Source of the DNA: Franconibacter helveticus LMG 23732
GTDB taxonomy: Bacteria; Pseudomonadota; Gammaproteobacteria; Enterobacterales; Enterobacteriaceae
Direction of reading: 5' to 3'
NCBI RefSeq assembly: GCF_000463115.2
Contig: NZ_AWFX01000054.1
Span: 62,434-126,433 of the forward strand
Length of the DNA: 64,000 nt
This document shows, in pieces, positions 21,749 through 30,220 of the stretch. The position numbers and the translations under genes are program-made. Numbering within the stretch: position 1 is the stretch's first letter; each line of letters opens with the position of its first letter. Below the pieces are notes generated by a model. That model had not been told where the DNA came from, did not search any database, and saw only the letters and a list, made by a program, of their open reading frames with translations.

Positions 21749-23677
21749 TTATTCCTCCAGTTGTTGAAGACTGCGGCTGCGAATCTCTTGCTGCAGCTTT
21801 TCAATTACGTCGTTTACATCCAGGCTACCGAGGTCTTTACCACGGCGGGTACGAACGGCAACTTTGCCTGCTTCGACCTCTTTATCGCCACAGACCAACA
21901 TGTACGGGACACGACGTAAAGTATGCTCGCGGATTTTAAAGCCAATCTTCTCGTTTCTCAAGTCCGCTTTTACACGAATGCCCGCATTTTGCAGTTTACG
22001 AGTCAATTCGTTAACGTATTCGGACTGTGAATCAGTAATATTCATCACCACAACCTGAACCGGCGCGAGCCATGTCGGGAAGAACCCGGCGAACTCTTCG
22101 GTCAGAATGCCGATGAAACGCTCGATCGAACCCAGAATAGCGCGGTGAATCATCACCGGCACCTGACGTTCGTTGTTTTCGCCCACATACGATGCGCTAA
22201 GACGCGAAGGCAGCGAAAAGTCTAGCTGAACTGTGCCACACTGCCAGGCGCGATCGAGGCAGTCATAGAGCGTAAACTCAATTTTCGGACCGTAGAACGC
22301 GCCTTCGCCCAGCTGATATTCAAAAGGAATATTGTTCTCTTCCAGCGCCACAGCAAGGTCTGCTTCCGCGCGATCCCACATTTCATCGCTGCCGATACGC
22401 TTCTCGGGACGCGTAGACAGTTTCACCACAATCTTATCGAAGCCGAAAGTGCTGTACATGTCGTACACCATGCGAATACAGGCATTCACTTCGTCGCGCA
22501 CCTGCTCTTCTGTACAGAAGATATGGGCGTCATCCTGGGTGAAACCGCGTACGCGCATCAGGCCGTGAAGCGCGCCTGACGGTTCATTACGGTGACAGCT
22601 GCCGAACTCCGCCATACGCAGCGGCAGATCGCGGTAAGATTTCAGACCCTGATTGAAGATCTGAACATGGCCCGGGCAGTTCATCGGCTTAATGCAATAT
22701 TCACGGTTCTCGGAAGAGGTGGTGAACATGGCATCTTTATAGTTGTCCCAGTGGCCGGTTTTTTCCCACAGGACGCGGTCCATCATGAACGGACCTTTCA
22801 CTTCCTGATACTGGTACTCTTTCAGCTTGGAGCGCACAAAGGTTTCCAGCTCGCGGAAGATAGTCCAGCCGTCGTTATGCCAGAAAACCATTCCCGGGGC
22901 TTCTTCCTGCATGTGGTAGAGGTCAAGCTGCTTGCCAATTTTGCGATGATCGCGCTTGGCTGCCTCTTCCAGGCGTTGCAGATAAGCGTTAAGCGCTTTT
23001 TTATCCGCCCAGGCGGTACCGTAGATACGTTGCAGCATTTTATTATTGCTGTCGCCGCGCCAGTACGCGCCTGCGATTTTCATCAGCTTAAAGTGATGGC
23101 AAAAACGCATATTCGGTACGTGCGGCCCGCGGCACATATCGACGTATTCTTCATGATGATACAAGCCAGGCTTATCATCATGAGCAATGTTTTCATCAAG
23201 AATTGAAACTTTGTAATTTTCGCCGCGCTGCGCAAAAGTTTCCCGCGCTTCGTGCCAGCTTACTTTTTTCTTGATGACGTCGTAATTCTTCTCTGCAAGC
23301 TCGTGCATACGCTTTTCGAGTGCGTCGAGATCTTCCTGGGTCAACGTATGGTCCAGATCGACATCATAATAAAAGCCGTTGTCGATAACCGGGCCGATCG
23401 CCATTTTGGTATGCGGCCAAAGCTGCTTGATGGCATGACCGAGCAGATGCGCGCAGGAGTGGCGAATAATTTCCAGTCCGTCTTCATCTTTCGCGGTGAT
23501 AATGGCGAGTTGCGCGTCTTGTTCAATTAAATCAGATGCGTCTACCAGTTCACCGTTGACGCGCCCCGCGATACAGGCTTTGGCAAGGCCCGGGCCGATA
23601 TCAAGAGCGACATCCATCGGGCTGACGGCGTGGTCGAAATGGCGTTGGCTACCATCAGGAAGCGTAATAACAGGCAT
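21749..23677 (-). CDS. thrS: Threonine-tRNA ligase
   Basis: ThrS charges tRNA-Thr and edits Ser-tRNA-Thr; it also represses its own translation by binding a tRNA-like leader. The 642-residue protein has the TGS domain (about 1-61, [18 protein letters not shown]), the editing domain with [16 protein letters not shown] (zinc/editing His and the HxxxH pattern), the class II catalytic core with [10 protein letters not shown] and a conserved Cys of the zinc site, motif 3 [13 protein letters not shown], and the C-terminal anticodon-binding domain. It heads the thrS-infC-rpmI-rplT-pheST-ihfA string. Confidence 0.98.
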   Translation of the reverse strand: MPVITLPDGSQRHFDHAVSPMDVALDIGPGLAKACIAGRVNGELVDASDLIEQDAQLAIITAKDEDGLEIIRHSCAHLLGHAIKQLWPHTKMAIGPVIDNGFYYDVDLDHTLTQEDLDALEKRMHELAEKNYDVIKKKVSWHEARETFAQRGENYKVSILDENIAHDDKPGLYHHEEYVDMCRGPHVPNMRFCHHFKLMKIAGAYWRGDSNNKMLQRIYGTAWADKKALNAYLQRLEEAAKRDHRKIGKQLDLYHMQEEAPGMVFWHNDGWTIFRELETFVRSKLKEYQYQEVKGPFMMDRVLWEKTGHWDNYKDAMFTTSSENREYCIKPMNCPGHVQIFNQGLKSYRDLPLRMAEFGSCHRNEPSGALHGLMRVRGFTQDDAHIFCTEEQVRDEVNACIRMVYDMYSTFGFDKIVVKLSTRPEKRIGSDEMWDRAEADLAVALEENNIPFEYQLGEGAFYGPKIEFTLYDCLDRAWQCGTVQLDFSLPSRLSASYVGENNERQVPVMIHRAILGSIERFIGILTEEFAGFFPTWLAPVQVVVMNITDSQSEYVNELTRKLQNAGIRVKADLRNEKIGFKIREHTLRRVPYMLVCGDKEVEAGKVAVRTRRGKDLGSLDVNDVIEKLQQEIRSRSLQQLEE

Positions 23678-23959
23678 GTAAAATCCTTATTCACAGTGGT
23701 GCCCCACACGAAAGAGCACATATGATAATAAATAGTTTATTTATATCAGTAAGTTAAATGCGTTTCTAAGCTTCACTCTGCAAAGTGTGTACATGAGGAC
23801 GTACTAAAACCGACATGTACCCGCTTTCACCTTCTGATACCGAAACACAATGGTACACGCCACGAGCAACTTAGGAAAGCACGCAGCGGTTAGTCTAAAT
23901 ATGCAGTAAAAGACGCAGCATCCGCTCATATATCGCGCGGTATAAAGGAAGGGAATGCA
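23678..23959. other. thrS leader region and unassigned DNA
   Basis: About 280 bases upstream of thrS. The part next to the gene should contain its promoter and translational operator, but I could not draw the tRNA-like domains with confidence. Further upstream no gene is evident; an open frame continuing from the umuC relic on the minus strand runs through it without any recognisable protein content. Confidence 0.35.
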
Positions 23960-24310
23960 ATTAGCCCTGGCAAGAGGGGTGTCTTCAAGCCTCGTCGTGT
24001 AGCACGGCGACAACATTTCCCTTCGCATTTGCCACGACGGGGTAATCCCCTGCCCGGCAAAATACAGCGAACCCTTTGCGTCTTTCATGTTCTGCTATCC
24101 ATAACGGACATCAGCACCCCGCTATTCGGCTTCGGCGCTCTAGCGTCTAAAGGTTAATGCGCCACACCCTGGCTGAAAAGTCGACCAGCATGACGCCCGC
24201 TTGCAGGTATCGGGAACCGTCGCGCCAGATTAAAACAAAGTAATTTTGCCGGAAGAGCAGATCACGACGAGGTAGCCTGTGGATCTGCGGCAGCAGGACG
24301 CTCAATATCC
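23960..24310 (-). pseudogene. umuC: Decayed 3' fragment of umuC (DNA polymerase V catalytic subunit)
   Basis: Reading the minus strand in successive frames gives pieces that match the C-terminal end of UmuC in order. First IWRDGSRYLQAGVMLVDF (UmuC: IWxxGHRYxKAGVMLxDF); then, after a one-base shift, GVAH followed by a stop and PLDARAPKPNSGVLMSVMD (UmuC: GVAQLNLFDDNAPRPGSEQLMTVMD); then, after another shift, AKGSLYFAGQGITPSWQMRR and EMLSPCYTTR (UmuC: GRGTLYFAGQGIQQQWQMKR and AMLSPRYTTR). At least two frameshifts and an in-frame stop are needed and the catalytic domains are absent, so it cannot encode an active polymerase. No umuD is nearby. It is a relic of a chromosomal or mobile-element SOS mutagenesis operon. 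Confidence 0.85.
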
Positions 24311-24428
24311 GGCGCGATCTATCCCTGCCCTGTCGCACGGGCTTTTTTCGAGGTATAAATCCGCTCCGGGTGGTAAGATTGTTCTTAGTGACATTTTATT
24401 GAATATTGATCGAATGGAATTGAAAGAA

Positions 24429-25916
24429 ATGGCTGAGATGAAACGCAGAAATTTGTTTTTTGGGATAATAATTCTATTGGCTATGTTTTTTGTTTCTTTA
24501 GCCATTAAATATAATGACATAAAGAATAACGAAGGCATTGAAAACATTGAGGCATCATTTCACTCTTTGCTGATAGCCAAATCAATGAATGAAAGAAGCA
24601 TTAGTGAACACCACTTATTACCTATAGTCACGCAATATGGCAAGAACAATAATGAAATCCCATGGGGAGCGGCGGTGCGTGATAATGTTGGGGGCTACAT
24701 ATATACCAGCTTTCCAGGTATAGGCTTCATACTTCCAGCCTTATTTATTAAGATTTTTAATCTTGACTACTCCCTCATGAGTTTGTTCGCCTTTAACTCA
24801 TTAGTTCTTTTGTTAACATTATTTGTGACATACCTATTTTTGATTAGAGTCTTCAATGTTAACCGAAGTTTTTACTATGCAGTTGCTGCGCTATCCTGCG
24901 CTCCACTTATACTGTCGAGAGAGTCTCTTGCTGCAACAGGGTTGATATACTGGCCTCAATCTCTCAGCCAGCTTTTTATAGCTATTTTCTTACTCTCATC
25001 TTGTGAGAGAATCAAACAAAAAGGGTATATCTGGCTTGTTGTAGCCGGATTAGCAATATATTTAATGGCAATGACAGAGTGGACTGGATATGTGCTTGGC
25101 GGTCTATCCTTAATCTACTTCTTCTTTTCTAAGAAGTCCAGAGATGTGAAGTTTAGTCTTACTTTAGTGATATCTCTTACTGCCGCTGTCGCGACCTATG
25201 TTGCCCAAATTTACCTGAGCGTCAACTTTCACGATTTCATCTCGGCATCAATTGCCAGATTTTCAGCCCGTAGTGGTGGTAATGCGAACTTCCTTGAGTT
25301 GATTACGGGTTACTGGTATTCCTTCGCATCATTCTTAATAGTCATACCGTTGTATTTATTTTTAAAGATAAAGAACAAGGATAATCATGATGAAGCATTA
25401 AAGTTTTCATTACTGGCGGCTCTTTTTCTTTTGGCTGAAAATATTGCTCTTGCCCAACATGCGACTAGCTACACCTTTGACAGACTCAAAATGTCATTTC
25501 TGCTGGCAATAATGATCTCGTATGTATCGCATAACGTTAATGCGAAACTAAATGGATTTCTGCTAGCGATAATTTCAATTTCAGTGATAATTTCAGTTTA
25601 TCAATATCGAAATGATGTGAAGGAATTTGACAGCTGGAAAGAAATCCAGCAGAAAAACCTAAACTTAATAGGTCAGGCTTCGAATGATGTTAACTGGCAA
25701 TGTTCCGTAATTTACAGCGACATGCGCGTGAGGGCCTATTTAAACCTGATTACTGGCCGCTCAGTATGGGAGAGACTGCCAACCCCGGAAGAGATGAAGA
25801 GTAATGCAGGATGTCCCGTTGTCATTATAAGCGGAGACATGCCTTATAAGGACTTACAGAGAATAAGTTCTATTAGCATCTACAGGGGTGGTAATCTTCA
25901 GGAAATAATAAAATAA
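24429..25916 (+). CDS. AT-rich orphan multi-spanning membrane protein, GT-C glycosyltransferase-like
   Basis: A protein of about 495 residues that I cannot name. It has an N-terminal membrane anchor (NLFFGIIILLAMFFVSLAI), a long extracytoplasmic loop of about 70 residues with the pattern GGYIYTSFPGIGFILPALFIKIF, then roughly nine more hydrophobic segments, and a soluble C-terminal tail of about 100 residues holding two Cys. One early loop plus a Y-x-S-F-P-G segment is reminiscent of GT-C fold, lipid-linked sugar transferases (GT39/ArnT-like), but no catalytic acidic pair was confirmed. Base composition is far more AT-rich than the neighbours, indicating recent transfer. The start is uncertain: ATG at 24414, 24429 and 24438 are all in frame, none with a strong ribosome site. 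A terminator follows at once. Confidence 0.6.
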   Translation: MAEMKRRNLFFGIIILLAMFFVSLAIKYNDIKNNEGIENIEASFHSLLIAKSMNERSISEHHLLPIVTQYGKNNNEIPWGAAVRDNVGGYIYTSFPGIGFILPALFIKIFNLDYSLMSLFAFNSLVLLLTLFVTYLFLIRVFNVNRSFYYAVAALSCAPLILSRESLAATGLIYWPQSLSQLFIAIFLLSSCERIKQKGYIWLVVAGLAIYLMAMTEWTGYVLGGLSLIYFFFSKKSRDVKFSLTLVISLTAAVATYVAQIYLSVNFHDFISASIARFSARSGGNANFLELITGYWYSFASFLIVIPLYLFLKIKNKDNHDEALKFSLLAALFLLAENIALAQHATSYTFDRLKMSFLLAIMISYVSHNVNAKLNGFLLAIISISVIISVYQYRNDVKEFDSWKEIQQKNLNLIGQASNDVNWQCSVIYSDMRVRAYLNLITGRSVWERLPTPEEMKSNAGCPVVIISGDMPYKDLQRISSISIYRGGNLQEIIK

Positions 25917-25926
25917 AAAGAATGTG

Positions 25927-25958
25927 CGGGGCATTTAACTACATGCCCCGGCCTTTTT
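25927..25958 (+). terminator. Terminator after the AT-rich membrane protein gene
   Basis: GGGGCATTTAACTACATGCCCC makes an 8-base-pair stem, followed closely by GGCCTTTTTT. It lies about 13 bases past the stop codon and supports the view that the upstream gene is a real, single-gene unit. Confidence 0.75.
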
Positions 25959-26676
25959 TCCGGCCGGCGACAGGAGAAGATGGAAATAATGGCGGCGTGG
26001 ACAAGCGGATCGAACGGTAAGTAATCTCTCGTGGTACGCCGTTAAGCATGATAATTATGCTGTCTCCATTTTCTGGCCCGGTGCGCCACATCTTTTGCAG
26101 CGAAGCTCATCCCACTCAATGGCGATCTTAACAAAACAGACAACCCCCTGTTGCAGGCGCGACGCCGTACTGGTACCGGAATCAATATACTGGAACGCCC
26201 TGTCATGCCGCTCACGTCATTCAGCACGCCGACCTGCATAAAATCGGGCATTCCGTCCATACCGAAAGCGCTGAACGCCAGGGAAGTGGCATTATCAAAA
26301 ATAGAGACGCAGGAAGAGAGCTATCGGCCCGTTGCCAGTCTGGTGGCCGGAATGACAACTCGCCGGACTCGATAAAGCGCAAGCTGACGTAACAGATGTG
26401 CCCTTCGCTGCGGGAGTGGCTGACACGAACGGAATCATCGACCGTAACCGTCATTTCTCCGTAACAGCGATGCAGCAAGGTGCATAGGGCGTGGTCGGCT
26501 TTCCGTTTAGCGTTACGAGTTATGCATCTGTGATGCATGTGTACATCCGCCCAATTATGTACATCAAAGTGTACATATTTCCGTGGCGTAAAGTGAAACA
26601 GGATAGAACGGAGTGAAATACCGGAACGGGGGCAGCCCGGCTTGTCCAGCCGGGCTTCAGGAGAAAGGCAACAACC
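25959..26676. other. Gene-less stretch with decayed coding remnants
   Basis: About 700 bases between the membrane protein and proP with no intact gene. On the minus strand a short frame at about 26055-26200 ends in DELRCKRCGAPGQKMETA, with a CxxC zinc-ribbon look, and reads back to AFQYIDSG before meeting a stop. A second minus-strand piece at about 26400-26520 reads ALCTLLHRCYGEMTVTVDDS, which faintly recalls DinI-like small proteins. Both are too short to call genes. Composition is closer to the host than to the AT-rich neighbour. Confidence 0.35.
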
Positions 26677-28182
26677 TTATTCGTTAATATCCGGGTGTTG
26701 TTGCACCAGGCGTTTGCGTTTTTCCTGCAACTCGGAGATTTCCTGATCAATATCTTCGATTTTTTGCTCGATATTGTCGTGGTGCTCCTGCAAGATTTCA
26801 CGCGCTTCCTGAATATCAGAAGCGGCTGGCGTCGCCCCTTTGAGCGGACGGTTCGCCGTTTCCTTCATGGTAATGCCCGTAATGAACCCAATAACCGCGA
26901 TAACCATCAGGTAATAAGCTGGCATCATGAGATCTTCTGAGCTTTCCACAAGCCAGGCGGCAACAGTAGGCGTCAGACCCGCCACTAATACCGAAATATT
27001 AAATGCGCTGGCAAGCGCGCTGTAGCGAATATGCGTCGGGAACATCGCTGGCAGAGTGGAAGCCATAACGCCTGTAAACGCGTTCAGGATCACCGCCAGC
27101 ATCAACAGGCCTGCAAAAATTAGCCCAATCACATTGCTGTTGATAAGCGTAAATGCCGGGATAACTAATACGAACAGCGCAATACTGCCGATAATGACGA
27201 ACGGTCGGCGGCCGAAGCGGTCGCTAAGCAATCCCATTACCGGCTGGACAAACAGCATTCCCATCATAATAGCGATAATGATCAAAACGCCGTGGCTTTC
27301 AGAGTAATGCAGGTTATGCGACAGGTAGCTCGGCATATAGGTGAGCAGCATGTAGTAGGTTACGTTAGTAGCGATAACCAGACCAATGCAAGTCAGCAAA
27401 CTGCGCCAGTGCTTAGTGGCAATCTCTTTAAAAGAGACTTTTGGACCATCCTGCAACCCCTGACGATCGCCCTGTTCAAGCTTATCAACGTGTTGCTGGA
27501 ACGCTGGCGTCTCTTCAAGCGCATGGCGCAGATAAAGGCCGATGATGCCAAGCGGCAGCGCCAGGAAAAACGGAATACGCCAACCCCAGCTCTGGAAGTT
27601 TTCTTCGCCGACAATGGCGGAAATCAGCACCACAATCCCTGCGCCCAGCACGAAGCCCGCTATCGAGCCGAAATCAAGCCAGCTGCCCATAAATCCGCGC
27701 TTACGGTCGGGCGAATATTCGGCAACGAAAATAGACGCGCCGGTATATTCGCCGCCCACGGAAAAGCCTTGCGCCATTTTACAAAGCAGCAGCAGAACCG
27801 GCGCCCATATGCCAATGGTTTCATAGCCGGGAATTAAGCCGATACAGAATGTACTGATCGACATAATAACAATGGTAATAGCAAGGATTTTCTGTCGGCC
27901 ATATTTATCGCCGAGCATCCCGAAGAAAAGACCACCGAGCGGGCGAATAAGAAAAGGTACAGAGAAGGTGGCAAGCGCGGCTATCATCTGCACGCTTGGG
28001 TTAGCTTCGGGGAAAAAGACTTTACCGAGTGCGTAGGCGACAAATCCATAGACACCGAAATCGAACCACTCCATCGCATTGCCAAGCGAAGCTGCTGTGA
28101 TGGCTTTGCGCAGTTTTGCATCATCAATAATGGTTACGTCGCTAAGCGAAATGGGCTTAACTTTTTTTCTTTTTAATTTCAT
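26677..28182 (-). CDS. proP: Glycine betaine/L-proline/ectoine:proton symporter ProP
   Basis: ProP is an osmosensing major facilitator that imports proline, glycine betaine and other compatible solutes under hyperosmotic stress. The 501-residue protein matches E. coli ProP from end to end: SLGNAMEWFDFGVYGFVAYALG in the first helix, GMLGDKYGRQKIL in the first cytoplasmic loop, SVGGEYTGASIFVAEY, and a C-terminal antiparallel coiled coil (about 455-495, ending LQEKRKRLVQQHPDINE) known to tune the osmotic set point. The start is put at 28182 because AAGAGGATGGAT then sits at normal distance; the ATG six bases earlier has the ribosome site abutting it. In E. coli proP lies far away near basSR. A CRP site lies upstream. 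Confidence 0.96.
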   Translation of the reverse strand: MKLKRKKVKPISLSDVTIIDDAKLRKAITAASLGNAMEWFDFGVYGFVAYALGKVFFPEANPSVQMIAALATFSVPFLIRPLGGLFFGMLGDKYGRQKILAITIVIMSISTFCIGLIPGYETIGIWAPVLLLLCKMAQGFSVGGEYTGASIFVAEYSPDRKRGFMGSWLDFGSIAGFVLGAGIVVLISAIVGEENFQSWGWRIPFFLALPLGIIGLYLRHALEETPAFQQHVDKLEQGDRQGLQDGPKVSFKEIATKHWRSLLTCIGLVIATNVTYYMLLTYMPSYLSHNLHYSESHGVLIIIAIMMGMLFVQPVMGLLSDRFGRRPFVIIGSIALFVLVIPAFTLINSNVIGLIFAGLLMLAVILNAFTGVMASTLPAMFPTHIRYSALASAFNISVLVAGLTPTVAAWLVESSEDLMMPAYYLMVIAVIGFITGITMKETANRPLKGATPAASDIQEAREILQEHHDNIEQKIEDIDQEISELQEKRKRLVQQHPDINE

Positions 28183-28404
28183 ATCCATCCTCTTTAGAAT
28201 CGCTCCCGACCCGGCGGAATACGTCCTGTATGTACGTATTTTACCGACTGTGGCCCGCCTCCTTAGCGATAAAGAAACCTGTATAACCAGGCTCCCATTA
28301 AGAGCGTAGCAGGTTTACCCCTGCAAGTTGGTTACAATGCAGCCGAATGAAAATTGTTCTGCGGTTTCGGATGCCTGAACATCTACCCTACCAGCGTTTA
28401 AATT
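28183..28404 (-). promoter_or_regulatory. proP promoter region
   Basis: This leader includes, on the minus strand, ATTTAAACGCTGGTAGGGTAGATG directly after the CRP site at 28405; TAGGGT resembles the -10 of E. coli proP P1. The rest should include the Fis/sigma-S dependent P2 promoter, which I did not pinpoint. Confidence 0.5.
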
Positions 28405-28420
28405 TGTGATCAAATTCACA
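28405..28420 (-). promoter_or_regulatory. CRP-cAMP site of proP P1
   Basis: TGTGATCAAATTCACA has both perfect half-sites TGTGA and TCACA with a six-base spacer. It sits just upstream of a P1-like -10, as in E. coli, where CRP binds at the P1 promoter. Confidence 0.8.
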
Positions 28421-28590
28421 AAAAGTGGGGATATTCTGTACGGTTTCGCTTTAAGGTAAATTTTTTCTGAGTACAGCACGCCCTGAGCGATGAATAAAAT
28501 CCAGAAAAACGAGTGAGCGAAATAAGAAAAAATTAAGCGGAAGGTTTCAGGAAAAAATAGCGAGGAATAAAAGGTAGTGGAGAAAAAAAT

Positions 28591-28619
28591 AAAAACCGGA
28601 GATTGCTAACCGGTTTTTA
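28591..28619 (-). terminator. Terminator after the small secreted protein gene
   Basis: AAAAACCGG-AGATTGCTAA-CCGGTTTTT forms a stem with T-runs either way. It lies 60 bases beyond the stop of the gene at 28679 on the minus strand. Confidence 0.75.
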
Positions 28620-28678
28620 TTTTAACGACATAGCGTGCGCGCTATATATAAGGCATATAACCCCATGGGTTCGGGTTA

Positions 28679-28906
28679 TTATGACCATTCACCCGCCACT
28701 AATGTATGAACATTAAACGCATCATTCATAGACTGGCCGGTAGAAGCTGCGCCTGGCTGAATAGACGAACCCGCTTCCACATCTTTAACATTCCAGGTGC
28801 TGGAAGGGGCGGTACGGGTATCGGTTGCAGTTTCGGCAGCGAAAGCGCCGAAGGAGAGCGCAGACAGCACAATGGCTGCGGCTGTGGTTTTCATCATATT
28901 CATCAT
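28679..28906 (-). CDS. Small secreted protein of unknown function
   Basis: A 75-residue frame I do not recognise. It begins with a classic signal peptide (MMKTTAAAIVLSALSFGAFA, predicted cleavage after AFA, before AETA). The mature part of about 52 residues is hydrophilic, rich in Ser, Thr, Ala and Gly, without cysteine or any membrane segment. Its real-gene status is supported by host-like codon use, an AAGAGAAGAAG ribosome site, a candidate CRP site about 75 bases upstream and a terminator downstream. Several ATG codons at the 5' end (28906, 28903, 28897, 28894) make the exact start uncertain. It does not match the DUF1471 pattern I would expect of BhsA/YahO-type stress proteins. Confidence 0.68.
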   Translation of the reverse strand: MMNMMKTTAAAIVLSALSFGAFAAETATDTRTAPSSTWNVKDVEAGSSIQPGAASTGQSMNDAFNVHTLVAGEWS

Positions 28907-28967
28907 CTTCTTCTCTTATTTTTCTGAATCCGGTTAAACCCTGCGGCAATAAAACCGCCGTACCGAT

Positions 28968-28989
28968 ATTGTAGATCCAGATCACACTT
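28968..28989 (-). promoter_or_regulatory. Candidate CRP site upstream of the small secreted protein gene
   Basis: On the minus strand AAGTGTGATCTGGATC followed by TACAAT carries one perfect TGTGATCT half and a partial second half (ATCTACA). TACAAT could alternatively be a -10 element overlapped by the site. It is centred about 72 bases before the start codon. Confidence 0.5.
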
Positions 28990-29136
28990 TTGCCCAATCA
29001 AATTATTTGTCATTTCGTTTCAAATTAATTGAATGTTTAACTCAGTGGCTAATTATGGAGGAAGTGTGAAGAAATGATTTTTTATATTATTTAAACCTAC
29101 AAACCATTTTCAAAATTATGCATTGCGAAAGAGCTT

Positions 29137-29169
29137 AAAAAATCAGGCCGGAAAAACCGGCCTGACGTT
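29137..29169 (-). terminator. Terminator after ydiY
   Basis: TCAGGCCGG-AAAAA-CCGGCCTGA is a nine-base-pair perfect stem; on the minus strand it is followed by TTTTTTAAG. It directly abuts the ydiY stop codon. Confidence 0.85.
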
Positions 29170-29928
29170 TTACATCTTATAACCCAGCGTGACCGAGGTG
29201 CGCGTATCGGTATGCTCGGGTGCTGAGGATGGCGGCTCAGAGTTCCATGTAACGTTATAAGCCACCTTCAGGCCAAAGTGTGCGTTGATAGCGACATCCA
29301 GCGCCGTTTCGGAGTTAACGGTAGTATCGTCCGCGCCGAAGACAGAAACGCCCTGCGTGAATTTAGCGTTGTCGGTCAGTTGCCAGGCGTAGGTGCCGGA
29401 AGCATAGCCCAGCCCCTGAGTTTTAGTTTCGCCATTGGTGTACTCGTCATAGCGAACGCCCGGACCAAATTCAAAGCGCAGGCTGTGCACCGGACCGTTA
29501 AGAAGCTGACGACCATAACCGAGCGTGGCGACATCACGCTCGCGATAGCCGTTGTAGCGGTCGGTCAACCAGCTTGCCTGGCCGAACAGGTAGTCCATAT
29601 CGGTTACGTTGTAGCGGCTACGACCGCCCACTGCGTATTTCTCTGACGAACGTTCATCGTTAGATGACGTATTGCTGGCGTTACCCCACAGCGACCATGC
29701 AGTGGTCTGACCGTACCAGGTCAACGTGGAGTCGGCGGTTAAAGAGGAGCTTTTCGTGTTGCCTGACTGGGCCAGATAGCCGGCGTTCAGGTTGCCTTCG
29801 AAAGGTTTTTTTGCGGTGGAAGGATCGTCCATGACAGTAAAAACGGTGTTGTCGGCGATTGCGAATTGGCTCACAAGAGCGCCTCCCGCAAGCAGCATAA
29901 CTGCGGGTACTGTCTTCAAAAGCTTCAT
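29170..29928 (-). CDS. ydiY: YdiY, DUF481 family outer-membrane beta-barrel protein
   Basis: A 252-residue exported protein. The signal peptide (about 1-25, MKLLKTVPAVMLLAGGALVSQFAIA) is followed by repeated amphipathic strands with alternating aromatic residues (GNLNAGYLAQSGNTKSSSL, WSLWGNASNTSS, TLGYGRQLL, SLRFEFGPGVRYDEY), and it ends TSVTLGYKM with a terminal aromatic-type strand. This is the DUF481 (salt-induced outer membrane) pattern. In E. coli ydiY is acid-induced and divergent from pfkB, the same arrangement as here. Its precise role is not known. Confidence 0.93.
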   Translation of the reverse strand: MKLLKTVPAVMLLAGGALVSQFAIADNTVFTVMDDPSTAKKPFEGNLNAGYLAQSGNTKSSSLTADSTLTWYGQTTAWSLWGNASNTSSNDERSSEKYAVGGRSRYNVTDMDYLFGQASWLTDRYNGYRERDVATLGYGRQLLNGPVHSLRFEFGPGVRYDEYTNGETKTQGLGYASGTYAWQLTDNAKFTQGVSVFGADDTTVNSETALDVAINAHFGLKVAYNVTWNSEPPSSAPEHTDTRTSVTLGYKM

Positions 29929-30220
29929 TTATTTTTAGGTCCGTACAACAAAAAAGAGACCGATAAGGTCCCGGAATGTTCACCTGTAATCAACGACATA
30001 AGGCACGCTGAAACGTTACAAATTATAAAAAGCCCCGAATAACATAGCAATAAAATCTTATAGCTATTTTTGAATAAGAGCGTTCTTAAAACTGCTTTTA
30101 ATTCATATATATAGAATTAATGTTGATTCTTGCTTTATTTGATAAATCAGCGTGTTAATTCACACCGATGCCCGGCCGGGAGTGCTACGCTTATCGCAGC
30201 CCATTTTAAAAGGAGGTCAC

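Noticed and set aside
23804-24088. A 94-codon minus-strand open frame treated as a gene
   Set aside because: Its first ~43 codons are the last part of the umuC relic and the rest has no protein-like content, so it was folded into the pseudogene.
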